Shown: positions 11,253 through 25,330 of the stretch, in pieces
Layout of the letters: every line of letters starts with the position of its first letter
Numbering within the stretch: the first letter of the stretch is position 1
Source of the DNA: Capillidium heterosporum
Lineage: Eukaryota > Entomophthoromycota > Entomophthoromycetes > Entomophthorales > Capillidiaceae
Reading direction: 5' to 3'
DNA length: 64,000 bases
Assembly (NCBI GenBank): GCA_016630905.1
Contig: WBMQ01000005.1
Coordinates: 310,001-374,000 of the forward strand
The notes under the pieces: generated by a model
Told to the model about the DNA's origin: nothing
What the model saw: the letters and a program-made list of their open reading frames with translations, nothing else
Databases searched by the model: none
Program-made: the position numbers and the translations under genes

Positions 11253-11762
11253 TTAGGTATATGCTATGTATGCTTAGTTTCACTATGACTTTTTAGAATT
11301 CTATTAAACGACTAAATTAACCACTATAGTAATATACAGAGTAAGCTTATTTACAAAACTTTATGTGTAGCCTTATATATGGTAGCTGTAGATACTTCTA
11401 ACTACCTAAAAGCTGTATAGTAACATAACGGCTGGGTATGTTGACGATAATGTCGTTCTATTAATCCGCCCTCGCTAAGAACAAAGTATCTCAGCTTTCG
11501 GTACTTCAATTGATCCTTGGTTATTCTCACCACTTACTAAAATCATTGATATTCATCTATAAATTGCACCAAATAAAAGTACTTACTCTGTGCATTAAAG
11601 CACTTTTAATTGAACATAATTATAAAGAAGTGAAGTAAAGGGTCTTTGAATGAAATCATAGTAAACAAACCAATCAATTCCATTCCGGAATCGGAGAGTA
11701 AGTTTGGTACAGCTGTAAACTGTCTAAAAATCAACTTACAGAATATCGAGCTTACAAAATAC
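11253..11762. other. Intergenic before LETM1
   Basis: No gene seen. A TATAAAAC box at 11763-11770 follows, about 45 bases before the LETM1 start. Confidence 0.45.
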
Positions 11763-11814
11763 TATAAAACCATACCATCTACCTTGTTTCGTTCAACTAG
11801 AGTACAAAATTAGG

Positions 11815-13570
<1,756 letters not shown>

Positions 13571-14784
13571 TTTCGTTTTTCTTCTACCTTTGATCTAGCA
13601 TCTTTAACTTCTTCCCCCTTCGACATTTAAAGGGTTTGTTACGTAATTTGGTTTGTCGTCTAAAAATTAGAAAAGTGATGGCTTTTTGACACCTAGGTAA
13701 ATAAAAGCTTTTAATCGATATGTACTTTCCAAAATTTATATTTTGATATTTCAATATGTTTTATTTTAACTAACCCTATTTTTGATTGTTGATTCAACCT
13801 ATTTAATAGTATACTTTGTGTTTTTTCATTGTACTGATATGTAACTGATATACAAAATATACTATTGTGGGTACCATTCATCCTTACATAAAGAGCAAAT
13901 TGGAATATACAGAGCATTTAGACTTCAGTTCTTATCTAATAGGTACAGTACCTAGTGTAGAGACTTTCAACTCGTTCCTGTAACTACCCATCGAAAAGCT
14001 TATAGGAGTAAAGCAGAGACTTCATTGATGTAGTTTTGATCACTGGTAAAGAATCCTATATCAGTGCCAATTGGATACTAGGATAGAATTTGGGAACCAG
14101 GAAGAAAAGTTGGTTTCATTTTTAACTATTCGAACTGATGGTAAATAGGAGTGTAAACTTGTTTAGCTGCAAAGTTTCAAAGGTTGAAGAATATGGTATT
14201 ATAGGTTTGTCATTTAACTGCCATATAATAAAAAAGCTACGTAAGAATATTTACCAATTAATTTTACTCTATTAACCTACTCATTCTGATGAGTTATACT
14301 TTGAATTCAAAAGCCAAATTAAATAAATAATTCACATACCAAAAGCTCATAATCTTATCAGGTGGAACGATGTAGGCTATCCTTTTAAAAGCTAAAACTC
14401 ATTGATATATTCTTTGAAGTCTTCAAACTAGAATGGTCGAAAATTTTATAAAGAACATATACCTTTAAGTATCAACACATTATTTAAACAAAGTTAGATT
14501 TAAACAATGCAATAACAAAGAGCATAGCATCCCATAAGGACCAAAGTCATTTAGGTCCAAGGTTTTATCCGTAGCATATAAAAAATAAACTAAATATGGT
14601 AAGCTACTATGTATTATTCTTGTACTATGTAGACTTATCTTACTCGTATCCATCACTTCAAAGTGGTAGCATTTCATCTTGTAAACTTCAAACCCAAACC
14701 TACATCATCAGGCATCGAAAAACTCTACAGTTTAACTGCATCATCTCTCTACAACCACTATGACCCACTCTCAAATTCAAAAAA
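13571..14784. other. Intergenic between convergent genes
   Basis: Lies between the ends of LETM1 (+) and PSF3 (-). Only short frames on both strands, none recognisable. Confidence 0.5.
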
Positions 14785-15792
14785 CTACTGCCTTAACAAT
14801 TCCAAATCGTAAGTGAATGGCTTCCGAAGTTCGTAATTGAAATCTCTATTGTGGCTATCCAACACTACCTTGTAAACTAAAGTTATAACATGTATCAGTA
14901 AAGTAATCCAAATTAAAAAAGAAGCTTACTCTCGTTCTCTGTACTATCCAATGTACTATGAAAGTCGAACAGCTCGGCAGTACGTCGTTCATTGACACTA
15001 GCTATATCCGTTACTTTGGTCAACCTTTTCTTGAATATGGTAGTCAAGCTTTCGTTCAATCTTCTACGTTTCAATCTAAAATTTTGAAAAAAGGTATAAG
15101 TTGAAGTGGATGCAAAAATATAGTACCTCTTTGCCAACTTGGATCCAAACTTGTAGTAGTGCCTATTGATAGAAGCCAAACTGACGTCCTGAGGATCGGC
15201 TAATATGGATGAAGTTATATCGTCGTTGAGGCAGTTGGGTAAATTGAGATCCATATAAGTAGTTGCATCCTGCTCCTTACTACGTTTTTAAAAGGGGGTT
15301 GAAAGTTGAAGGTCAGTATTAGCATTTAACTAAATTCAAAAGTTAAAACTTACAGCTCTTCACCGACTTCAGCCATCCAGTAGGGTATAGAAATCTGAGT
15401 ACCCGGTTCTACCTAGTTTTGTAGTGTTGACATTAATTTATTTTTGCCAAATTTACGTTTAACCTGGATCCTTCTGGTAGGAATCTACCTACCCCATAAC
15501 CAACTGCATTGAATTTGGCCAGTACGAGCTAAGTCAAATTAAAAAAGTTAAATGTAAGGTTGATGTTAATTAAAAAGTAAAAGGATAAAAGTAACAAGGA
15601 TAACATTAATAAATAAATTAAAACTACCTCTTCCTCCGCCAAGAAGTGATCGGGGTCCAAGTACTGGTTGGAGAGCTGGTTCAAGGGAAGTTGCGGTTCT
15701 AATTGGGATATGTAGTCCAGTATAGGGTATTTGAGTTCATGGCTTATTTGGCCACCTTCCAGTTCCGAGTTGAGGTCGAAATCCATATCCAT
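14785..15792 (-). CDS. PSF3: GINS complex subunit Psf3
   Basis: Subunit of the GINS tetramer, part of the CMG replicative helicase in the nucleus. Minus strand, about six exons, about 228 residues (usual Psf3 about 200). Key pieces in order: YLDPDHFLAEEE, FNAVGYGVGRFLPEGSR, ISIPYWMAEVGEEL, TTYMDLNLPNCLNDDI, ILADPQDVSLASINRHYYKFG and LKRRRLNESL, then a long helix. Introns are recognised by GT..AG ends and frame continuity. The second donor is taken as GTAAAT, because the nearer GTTAAA would cause a stop. The last exon (14785 to about 14880) is inferred from an in-frame splice; without it the protein would end after STENESKLLF at about 14913. I start at MDMDFD (15792); an in-frame ATG also lies upstream at 15855. 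Confidence 0.85.
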
Positions 15793-16047
15793 TTTCAACA
15801 AGCTCAAATAAGTTCGTATAAGTGGAAAACTTTCCAAAAAAAGTTTGGGAATCAAAATTGGAAGCTGATAGTGAAATTTTGGAGTGCGTTGAGGTCACCA
15901 AAATTCGATTTAAATTCTTTGAATTTTTAAGCAATACTAAATGCAAAACCACATACAATAAACCTCAATACTAAGCTACTTAAATATCATAAATGTAAAT
16001 CGAAATGGTAAGGCAAAGTATATTTATTAGTTTGGCTTCACCAAACT

Positions 16048-19000
16048 TCACCAACTAGATCTACCATCATCCAAATGATTATTATCATTGAACGACCAAC
16101 CAACCTGCTCAGAATGTAAAGGAGCAGGACCTTTGATATCATCCCTATAGTTTAGGAAAGGGTTTGGGTTAGCAGCCGCTCCATTGGTAAGTTGGGATGC
16201 ACACGAATAACCGTTAGTGTTGGGTATATTGGCATCATCAATGAAGCTTTCTTGATTATCGTCACTTTCAGCCAAACTGACGGGAACAATCCACTGCTCC
16301 TTGGGCTTCCATTCATTATCTAGAATTATCTCATCAGCGTCATCATCATTTGCAAAAGGTGAAGGTGAAACTATGGAAAGTTCTGTCGAATGCTGATTAC
16401 TATCAGTCCAAGTTGATAGAGGCTGTGGGGAAAGCTGTCGCATAGAAGTTTCATCTACAGTTAGTGCTGGCTTGTTTACCAAGTTATTAGCAATTGAAGA
16501 TGATTGCGAGGATCTATTTCCACTGTCGGCAGATTGATACTGCAAATTAGCTTTAAAGAGAAGCTCCCACTTGCGGATTTTTTTAGCACTTTCGTTAGCT
16601 GCGTTTTGGTACTCATCAAAGTCAGGCAGCGAGCCCAACTGTTCCTTGGATAGTAAGGAGGATCTAGAGTCAGACTGAGTCAGAGACAAGCTTTGATTTG
16701 TGTTCAAATTGTTGTTAGCAGCGTTGCCTAGTTATACTTTTGTCAAGATGGGGCTGGGTGGGCTAATATGAAGTAAGGATATATAGACTAGTAATCAAAC
16801 TTACCTTGAAGTTAGTCTCATTGCCTGAGACTCGAGTGTTTAAGTTAGAATTACCGGTACTTTTGCTCGAAGCCGAGGTCGATGTTGAAGGTTTGGTAGC
16901 TACGCGACCTGCCTTATTTTTTTTCTTGGACTCATTTATGGGGGTTGAAACTAAAAATTAAAATCTGTCAAAACCAATTTAAAATAAAAGCCAAAGCTTA
17001 CTCTTTTGTGAGTCAATAGTGCTACTCGTACCCACTATAGAAACTAGATTAGCTTGATTTATAGGTATAAAATTGGTACCAAGGTCCTGTATCGAATCCT
17101 TCTTTTTTTTCTCTTTTTTAACTAACTTATTACTAATTTTTTCGCTGACATTCTCTTCCGATGAGGAATTCCATTTACCAAGGTTTAAATCCTTGGTGAC
17201 ACTAGTATTTAAACTTTTCAAACCAGGTTTCAGCACACCTCTCATAATAATCCCATGATTCTTATCACTCTCCAAATTATCAGGTAAGCCGTTCATGGTG
17301 TTCGTCGATGTGATCACGTCACTATTGTTGGGCTGGCTCAACGGTGTGATTAAATGGGAAGTTGTCGTCACTGTGGGATTTTTCAAGCTACTGTCAAAGA
17401 AATTTTTATCGCTTTTGGAGTTAGTTTTCTGCTGGCCAAAGTTTGCATTTTTCGTTTTCTCAAAAATAGGTGCATTCCAGTTCAATGTCGACTTTGATTG
17501 CTGGTTAGGCACAGTCGAGACATTAGGGACATTTGCTTTTGTAGAGTTTGGAGGTAGGTCCTTATCGACGAGCTCGATTATTCGGTTGTACTTGGATTCG
17601 TCCTCAATGCTATTGCCAACTTGGCTATTAGGTGTATCGCGGTATGAGTTGGTAGAATTTAGACCGTTGGAGCTGTAGGTCTCCTTATCACTGTATACTG
17701 CTCGAAGCCTCTGTTCACCCACTAATCCATTGCTGTAGTTGAAGTAAGTGGTCGAGTACACGAATTCCTGCTTCTTACTATGGTGCATGTCGGTACTGCT
17801 ACTGTCCTTATTCTCCGGTACAGGTAAAATTCTGTCATAATCATGTCGACTTTCGGGTCGTGGGTTGTATTGATCGTTGTAGCCAGAGTTGTAGTGGATT
17901 GGCTCCTCATAGGCTGATTTCGGAGGTTTGTTTTGCTTATAGGTACCTTTTAAGTCAGACCTCTCTTCAAAATCGTGTTGCTCCTTTTGCGGTCGAAGTT
18001 TATTCGTATGGCTGCTTAAAACTATGATCCCATCCGTGAAAGTTATCGTGCATCTGTGAGAAAGGCTGGAGCTCCAAACTCAAATCCCCTTCTGGATCTT
18101 CAGATAGGTCCGAGATTGGTGCCGGTATAGGATTCTGCACTTGCTCATCCATAAAGGTGGATTTCGAACTGTTGGTATTGTGCTTTTGGCTGCGTTCCTC
18201 GAATCTCGTGTTATGAATTGATTTATGAGAGGTGTGGTCTTGTCGAGGCTTTTCAGCAGGGATGATACCGGAATTCTTGTCACCCAAACCCTTCCAACCT
18301 TTTTTGCTCAGTTGAGTTTTATTAGGTTGATTGTGAGTAGCAGTACCGTTGAGGTTGAGAGGTTGTAGATCCAAACCAACTTTTGATATACTGCTTTGAT
18401 CTACCAACGAATCTATGCTTTCGGTAGGTGGATTAGATACCAGTTCTTGAATTCGAAGACCCTTAGTAGTTGATGTAGAGGTTACCTTATTGTTATTGAA
18501 ATGACTTATTAAATCAGTGCCATTGGTATGCTTCGGAGTGGAATTCGGAAGAGTAACCTTGCCATAGTCACCTGTACTGGAAATGGAGTCTGCTGAAATC
18601 AAAGGTTGACGACGTTGATTTGCGGTAGATTTGAGAGGATATCCAAACGAGGTGATGGCAGCAATAGAATCATCAGGGTTAAAATGGATGCGGATCTTGT
18701 AAGCGTTGTTTGGTGAGATGATTTCCTTATAGTTTTTGAGATGGGCTGAAGTGGATAGTACTGCGTTGATGCCGTCTTTGGTCCCAGAATATTTCTCGTG
18801 TCTTACAAACGCACTTTCAATGGCCCAGAACGAGTTTGGGTATGTGTAATTTATATCTGGATTGAGTAAAAACTTGTGTAATGGCTTATTGTAAATGGTT
18901 GGTGGGAAATGCTTTAAGTTTAACCGCCTCAACTTGCTCAGCTGTGTTTGCTTGAAGCTGCTCATGAAATTTGGCTTGAGTTTGGGACAGTCACTGATCT

Positions 19001-20135
19001 CTAAGTCGTAAAGCTTCGGGAGTTGTCGGTCAAGTTTAAGATTTTCGAGGTTGGGGAAGCAACTTAATGAAAGGTACTTTAAAGAGGAGCAGGCCGTCCA
19101 AAGTGGGATTAGTACTTTGGAGTCGATGGGAAAGTGTCCAAGATGCAAAGAGGTCAAAAAGCTACAGCAGATATCACCTGTTAGGGCCGGATATTCCTCC
19201 TCAATATCGGTTTCATTATACACCTTCAAACAAACTAGAGACCTACAGTTATAAAATATCTTAAACAACTCACTTGTTTTGATTTTACAGTGGATTAAGG
19301 AGATGTACTTTAAGTTGTCCCCACATGCTTGTAATAAATTGTCGATAAACTCGCCGTCAAAGGTGCTCACTCCATGCAACTCGATGCTTCGAAGTAGCAC
19401 AGAGTTTTTGGCGATGAAATTCCATCCCTGGCCTGATATATTTGTTGACTGAAGTCGTAGCGATACCATCCTGCTAAAGTTGACCTGAAACCCAGCTATG
19501 AACCCGTCATCCAATTTGAACCCGTCGTCAATGAATAAATGAGATAAATTCTTCATCGATATGGACAGCAGCTTTCCAAAAGATTTGCTGTTGGTGAAGT
19601 CGGAAGGGGCCCGCTTGACAACAAGTTTTTCAACCTTGGGTAAAAGTTTAATAATATCGAAGAGTTGGGCTGTTGTTAGTTTAGATGCATCGAAAAAGAC
19701 ACGTGACAAGTTAGTGGCTTCCTTTAACAACGATAAAATTATGGAAAATATGAGTTGGGGGTGGATTTCGCTATTCACATCTTTAGGTTGGACGTCCATT
19801 CCATAGAGCTTCTTTAATTGGAAATCTTGCTTTTGAAAAGATAGTGTTAAATCTATAGAATTTACCGCCATAGCCTTCAGAGGCTCCTTCATAACGTTTG
19901 ATAGAAAGCTTAAAAGGTGTGTCGGCGAGTACATGACAAAGTTCTTGTAGGCGAGTGGCATAAATTTCCTGTTGTAAAACTTGGAGAGTATCAGTACATT
20001 TAACTTGGAGGCGTCATCGAGATGAGGGTAGACTAACTTTAGAGTTTCGGTTATGTAGTCAACTACTGATATTGGACGACTGTTTCGGATTAAGGCTCCT
20101 TCAGTAAACCCGTAGCTATTGAATAGGTCCCACAT
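16048..20135 (-). CDS. F-box-like / leucine-rich-repeat protein with long low-complexity tail
   Basis: Starts at 20135. The first 711 codons carry an F-box-like N-terminus (DYITETLKLVYPHLDDASKL, then SKFYNRKFMPLAYKNF), then irregular leucine-rich repeats of the RNI type to about residue 420 (for example LRSIELHGVSTFDGEFIDNL and LKYLSLSCFPNLENLKLD), then polar low-complexity sequence. That frame stops at 18000. The frame shifted by one base is open straight across this point and continues for several hundred codons of the same Ser/Asn/Lys-rich sequence, through introns near 16944-16999 and 16728-16803, to 16048. The simplest reading is one protein of roughly 1,200 residues with one extra base near 18003. 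Alternatives are a separate downstream gene or a +1 shift at GAA-TAA. F-box LRR proteins usually recruit substrates to SCF ubiquitin ligases; the role here is inference. Confidence 0.65.
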
Positions 20136-21954
20136 ACCTTACGGCTTGTTTTGTAGAGATGAAAGATCGGATTTTGGATTCGAATGTTACAAAAGCTTTT
20201 GATTTAGATTCGAATTTGTAATAACTGACCAATGAAATACAGCTTTCAAATTGATGGCATCACAATTCCAAAGAAAATGATGCTAGTAGCTGTCTAGAAT
20301 CTGAAACTAAATAAATTTATCCTATTACTTTGGTAGCTGATGCTTCAGCCCTTTGCTACAATAATTGAAAACAATTGTATCTTTTACTGACTGGTAGATA
20401 AATAACCAAAAATATGCAAGTGGCTATTATAGTAAGATATTCCTACTATGTTGAGGTTGTAACCCATATTCCGACCTAAACTAAATTTGATATACCTGTT
20501 ATTCTTATAATACTTTACATTTCAGTATCAGTAACTTTGAAATTCAATTTATATTTAAATATACTTAAGATGTTACAGCTCATACCATCTATAGTAATCG
20601 GTATATAGCATTGTTTTATTTAATTTAGGCCTTACAAGTTTAATAGCCTCAAACTATTAGAGAACTCTATAATGTTAAAATCGATGAGTAGAATTCATCG
20701 ATAGTTTATATTTTATAAAATCAATTTATACAGTAACGAGAAGGTGTAAAAATAATACAGCTAAAGCTACGCTTGACTGGATAGTACGACACAATGTAAG
20801 CATTTGATATGGTAAGTCTTAAATGAATTATACATAGTTTAAATCAGAAATTTAACATTAAAACTAAAATACGCTTGGAAATTGATAAGACTTCACCATT
20901 TATAAAAGAAACAGTATAGTATTATAAACTTACCATTGATAGTCATGTACTAGCATCTGAGCTTGGTTGAAACTTATGATGTTTGGAAAAGTGAACAGCA
21001 GGAGTTCCTACTATGGAATTTGTAACGACATGTACACCCATTGATTAAAAACGAATGCATCTCAAAAGTATTGAACACTCTCTCAAAGTTGAAGCTACAG
21101 TTAATGTAATAAATCTCGTCAGATCATTTAAATGGGCTAGCTATATGATGTTAAAAAATATATACTCAATGCCTTGGTATTAATTCAGTCTGTCATTTGT
21201 GCTTTGATTTTCAGCTAAAGTCCTTTTCCAAGTTCAAACTTCACTCCCACTATATGTCGGATAGTAAAGCTGAAAACCTCAAATCGGTCAAATCCGAGTG
21301 CTTGATTCAACAAGCTTTAAAGCTCCACCTTGCGTAATTTGGCCAATGTATCCTAAAGATAAAGTTTCAATTCAGGGGTTCATTGGTCCAAGTACCTAAA
21401 AATTGAACGTCTATCATCACCAATATGATTTATTTCTTTTGTTAGAAAAGAGCTAATGTAAAAGTTGAAAGTGTTGCACACGCATATACTAAAGCCATTC
21501 ACCTACCCGTCCAAAGCCAACCTCAACAATATACATTTCCCCTTAGGTACCAAACAACGATTATCACCTACATTCGGCTAACTAATCTTAGATCCCTATC
21601 CATCAATTATCAACATCAGCTAACGAGCTGTTAATCAGTCTCATCCAATTCCCAATCCGAAAGTTGGCAATGTGGTTGGATCGTATTGCTTAGAAAAGGA
21701 TATAGAAAAGGGATGAATGCAAGAGGGTGATAGGTATAAATCACATTGGATGTTGAAAACTTGAAATTTATCTAACTTGATGAGGTTAAAGATATTGGAA
21801 AAGGATAGGCAGTAATAATAACTTAGGTGTGTTTTAATTTATACTACCAAATGCAATAAAGGGGTAAAAGGATTTGCCCTACATTTCGCTAATAAACATC
21901 ATACTAAAATCTAGGGATGTAACAAAACATGCGATACAGACAAACGCAAACAAG
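20136..21954. other. Intergenic, AT-rich, 1.8 kb
   Basis: Separates the divergent LRR gene (-) and P450 gene (+). No coding frame of note. Confidence 0.5.
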
Positions 21955-21963
21955 TATAAAAGG
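21955..21963 (+). promoter_or_regulatory. TATA box of the P450 at 22009
   Basis: TATAAAAGG lies about 45 bases before the chosen ATG. It lies inside the longer possible coding frame that begins at 21874, which argues that the ATG at 22009 is the real start. Confidence 0.5.
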
Positions 21964-22008
21964 CTGTCAACCCTGTCCAACAATCTTAAACCTTTATTAA
22001 AACCGAAA

Positions 22009-23742
22009 ATGCTAACTTTAGTTTTACTAGCAATCACCATCCTCTGGCTACTTTCAGTCATTCATAACCTTTTCCTTTCTAAGTTAAGACATATCCCCGG
22101 CCCTTTGATCTCGCAGATCTTTCCCTTTTATGATTACTACTTTTTAGTTATCGGTCAATTCCACAAGTACGTAACCGAGCTACATGAGATATACGGTCCA
22201 GTTGTCCGATTAGGTGGGGATCGTATCGTCTTGACCGATCCTATAGCTTGGAAGGAGATCCACGCTACCTACAAGTACCCCAAAACTCACTTTTACGACC
22301 ATATGCGTACCGTAGGTTGGTCTATGATTACCATCAAGTAATTTTATGGTGTGACGTTTGTACTGACTTGTATTTTTATATTTTAGTGACAGGGCAGCCC
22401 ACAGTTCAAGAGTACCATTTAACATTCGATCCCAACTTTAATATCTATTATAGCGTAGAGCAGTCCAGAAGGCATTCAGTGAAGCCAACATCTTGAAGCT
22501 GGAGGGGGTTGTTAGAGAAGTCGGTATCAATGTTCTTTTGAAAAAATTGAATGAAACTATGGAGAATGGTGTCAAAGCCATTGATCTCTCCAAGGAGTTT
22601 TTGTTTTTAACTTATGTAAGCATCACTTGAACCTATTTACACTAACATCTCCAATCGACATAGGATGTGATGGGAAAGTTGGTATTTTGCAAGAACTTGG
22701 ATATCCTCAAGAACACTCACCATAAAGTTCTGGACTGGAACCGCAAGTTGGTTGTTTGGATCGTTCTGGTACTATTTCTATATCAGTTTATACTAATATC
22801 CAGAATGCGGCACTACCACCTTTTAGATTAATCGGGAACCCCTACTTCAAGAACGTTGCCTTGGTAGCTTGTCCTTATAAGCATAATATACTAACCGAAA
22901 ATAGTACGCCAAGGAATCCATAGATCTACGTAGGAAGATGAATGACCAAACAAAGCAAGATTTAGATATTTTGGGTAGTTTATTGGATGCTACTGATCCA
23001 TTGACAGGAGAAAAGATCAGCGACTTGGACTTGATGGAAGAATGTGCCGAACTACTGTAAATTTTTTTAAAAAACTAATACTAACTTTAATAATAGAGTT
23101 GCTGGATCCGATACTACCGCCCACACCTTAACTTGGTTCCTTTACGCGTTGCTCAAGCACCCCGAATGTAAGGAGAAGGTGATTGAAGAAATCGACCAAC
23201 ACTTCAAGGAAGGTGACCAAATCACCTACAAGTTATGTCAAAACTTGCCGTATTTCCAAGCCACCTTGAAGGAAACCTTAAGGTTATACCCAGTAGGTGC
23301 CCACCCTTTGTTCCGTCTGGTACCCGACAGCGGATCTACCATACTAGGATACAATTTACCACCAAAGGTAACTTAAAATCCCTAAATTCATATTCTAATA
23401 TATTATTGACTTTAGACCGAGATATTTACCTCTCTCTATGCCTTACACCTCTCCAAACAACTATGGCACGAACCCAGTAAATATTTGCCGGAACGCTGGT
23501 TAGATGGCAGTTTAAACAATGAAGATTTAATCTACAAGTTTTTACCCTTCTCCACCGGACCTCGCGCTTGCCCCGGTAGATACCTAGCGATTATGGAATT
23601 GACGCTAGTTATCGTCAACCTGCTCAAATCCTACGATTTAAGTTTAGTTGATCCCAAATTGAACTTGATCCCTGTTAGTTACATAGCTTTACAGCCGGCT
23701 AACCACGAACCACTTTTGGTACATATCGAAAAGCGAAGTTAG
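22009..23742 (+). CDS. Cytochrome P450, intron-rich, second family
   Basis: Intact; eight exons: 22009-22337, 22387-22411, 22454-22615, 22664-22768, 22804-22863, 22905-23056, 23097-23367, 23416-23742. Frames join to 476 residues. It has an N-terminal anchor (MLTLVLLAITILWLLSVI), then LRHIPGPLIS, the C-helix region SSRRRAVQKAFSEANI, the I-helix AGSDTTAHTLTW, the ExxR motif in KETLRLYP, PERW, and the heme loop FSTGPRACPG with Cys about 420. It is unrelated in detail to the array at 0-11 kb, which is intronless and has AGHDTTA and FGGGTRLCLG. The motifs resemble the broad fungal group of CYP3/CYP5-like and benzoate-hydroxylase-like P450s; the substrate is unknown. It should be ER-bound. An in-frame ATG at 21874 would add 45 residues before the anchor and looks unlikely. 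Confidence 0.9.
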
Positions 23743-24120
23743 GGGTTTCAGTTCAAGGATATAATTTTCAGATACCACTATATTGTATTGCTACCTATAT
23801 TCTCAGCTACTTTCTTATATTCTTTGGGATTTATTAAATGTGCCCTTAAAAACACATTATATTTAACTTTCGCTTTAGAAACATCAACTAAAAACTATGC
23901 TAGTTAGTAAATGCAAAGGTATATAATCAAACAAACGAAAATCTACAATGATATAAATTTACTCAAGCATTTAAATAAAACACTGTCAGTATCAGAATAT
24001 TATAAAAAATTCTAAAATGAGGAGATCATACGTACTGAATTCGGGAAAGCTTACCAATTTTGTTGCAACTCACTTGGAATGTTGGTATACTACCCATATC
24101 AAATATCAACTTACCACTCT
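23743..24120. other. Intergenic
   Basis: Short spacer between the P450 and the end of the decayed LETM1 copy; nothing else seen. Confidence 0.45.
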
Positions 24121-25330
24121 TCTAACCTGAATTCAACTCTACCTTCTCACCCTCTTCCAAGATACATCCCTTCTGCTTTATAGCAATTTGGAAGCAGTGC
24201 AAGTTTGTGGCAGTGCCTGACTTCTCGCTAAAGACCAACTCGATTTCCTGGACTTAAAATATATTGCCAATTCACTGAGTAAATTTAATAAGGTGATCTG
24301 TATAGCTTGAGAGCCAGATATGGCTTGCCTTTATGGATTCATGGGAGCCTGGGACAGGACTAGAAAGATAGCTGTGATTTTGTGCTGTAGGTTTAAATAC
24401 AATCACTGCTGCAAGTTGATACGCATGATCTGAGTTAGTAAATTGGAAGCATCCATACCATTGGATCTGCAAACTTGCTGTAACTCTGCCGATTGGCTGG
24501 TCGATTCCTCTAGCATTTAACATCTAACAAATTAATACTGTAAATTTCTTAATAGTTACTTTATTAAAAAGACTCAAGTATCGTAAATAGGTACGAATAT
24601 GGCTGATCAATTTGACATTGGAACTAAATACATGTATATAAAAGTAATGGGGATACTAGCTAGCTAGGATCTTGATAGATAATCCAGCACCAAATCATTC
24701 TTCAACTCTAATTAATTTGAGGAACACGTCAACAGGAATTAGATCCCAGTGCTATGAACTTTATATGAAAATATCAACGACTTTGGATTATAAATTAAAC
24801 ATACCTTTTGGAATGACTCCTTAAGTTTGAAAGGTCTATTCGTATTAACTATCTTTTCTAGGCTATCATCCTTCAAAAGCTGGAAGCCTGTACCTACACC
24901 ATGCTTAGTCTTCGCTTATTGAAATATTAAACCTACATTAGATTTAGAGTGTAATAGCATAATTTATCAAGCGACCTACACTTGCAAGCACCACGAATAT
25001 TTTGGTAGGGAACAGCTTAGGGACTACTGGTGCCAAAATTTCTACAAACGGTATGACGGTGGACACTAAACCTGAGACTAATCAGAGTAGGTTGGCCATG
25101 TTACATATCAGTTAAATTTGACGTGGGATAGATGAGTAGCTTTATTTGAATATTGGAGCTTACCTTTCTTTGCACCCTCAGAGTCGAATTGTGAGCTATC
25201 ATAATGTGGATAAGAAACTTGAAAATGATTCTAGCTTTTAGGGACACCAATTTGAAGCCGCCATAATGGTGTATGAGTTCCTCTTCAACGCTACTAGATT
25301 TTAGCTTCTTCTTTAGGGAAATTATCACAT
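24121..25330 (-). pseudogene. Decayed LETM1 paralog, intron layout kept
   Basis: Minus strand, following the exon order of the intact LETM1 gene at 11815. Pieces: EEELIHHYGGFKLVSLKARI (25163-25328, followed by a GTAAGC donor); STVIPFVEILAPVVPKLFP (about 24980-25085); a piece ending KESFQK before a GTATG donor (about 24800-24900); STGI.IPVDVFLKLIRVEE (about 24660-24740); MLNARGIDQ (from 24523); and VQEIELVFSEKSGTATN (about 24121-24245). Stops and frame changes interrupt it, and similarity to the intact copy is low but runs in the same order. Because introns are kept, it arose by DNA duplication, not from mRNA. It could have been a diverged paralog before decay. Confidence 0.8.

Noticed and set aside
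21874-22008. Upstream start of the second P450
   Set aside because: It would place 45 polar residues before the membrane anchor and the TATA box inside the coding region.
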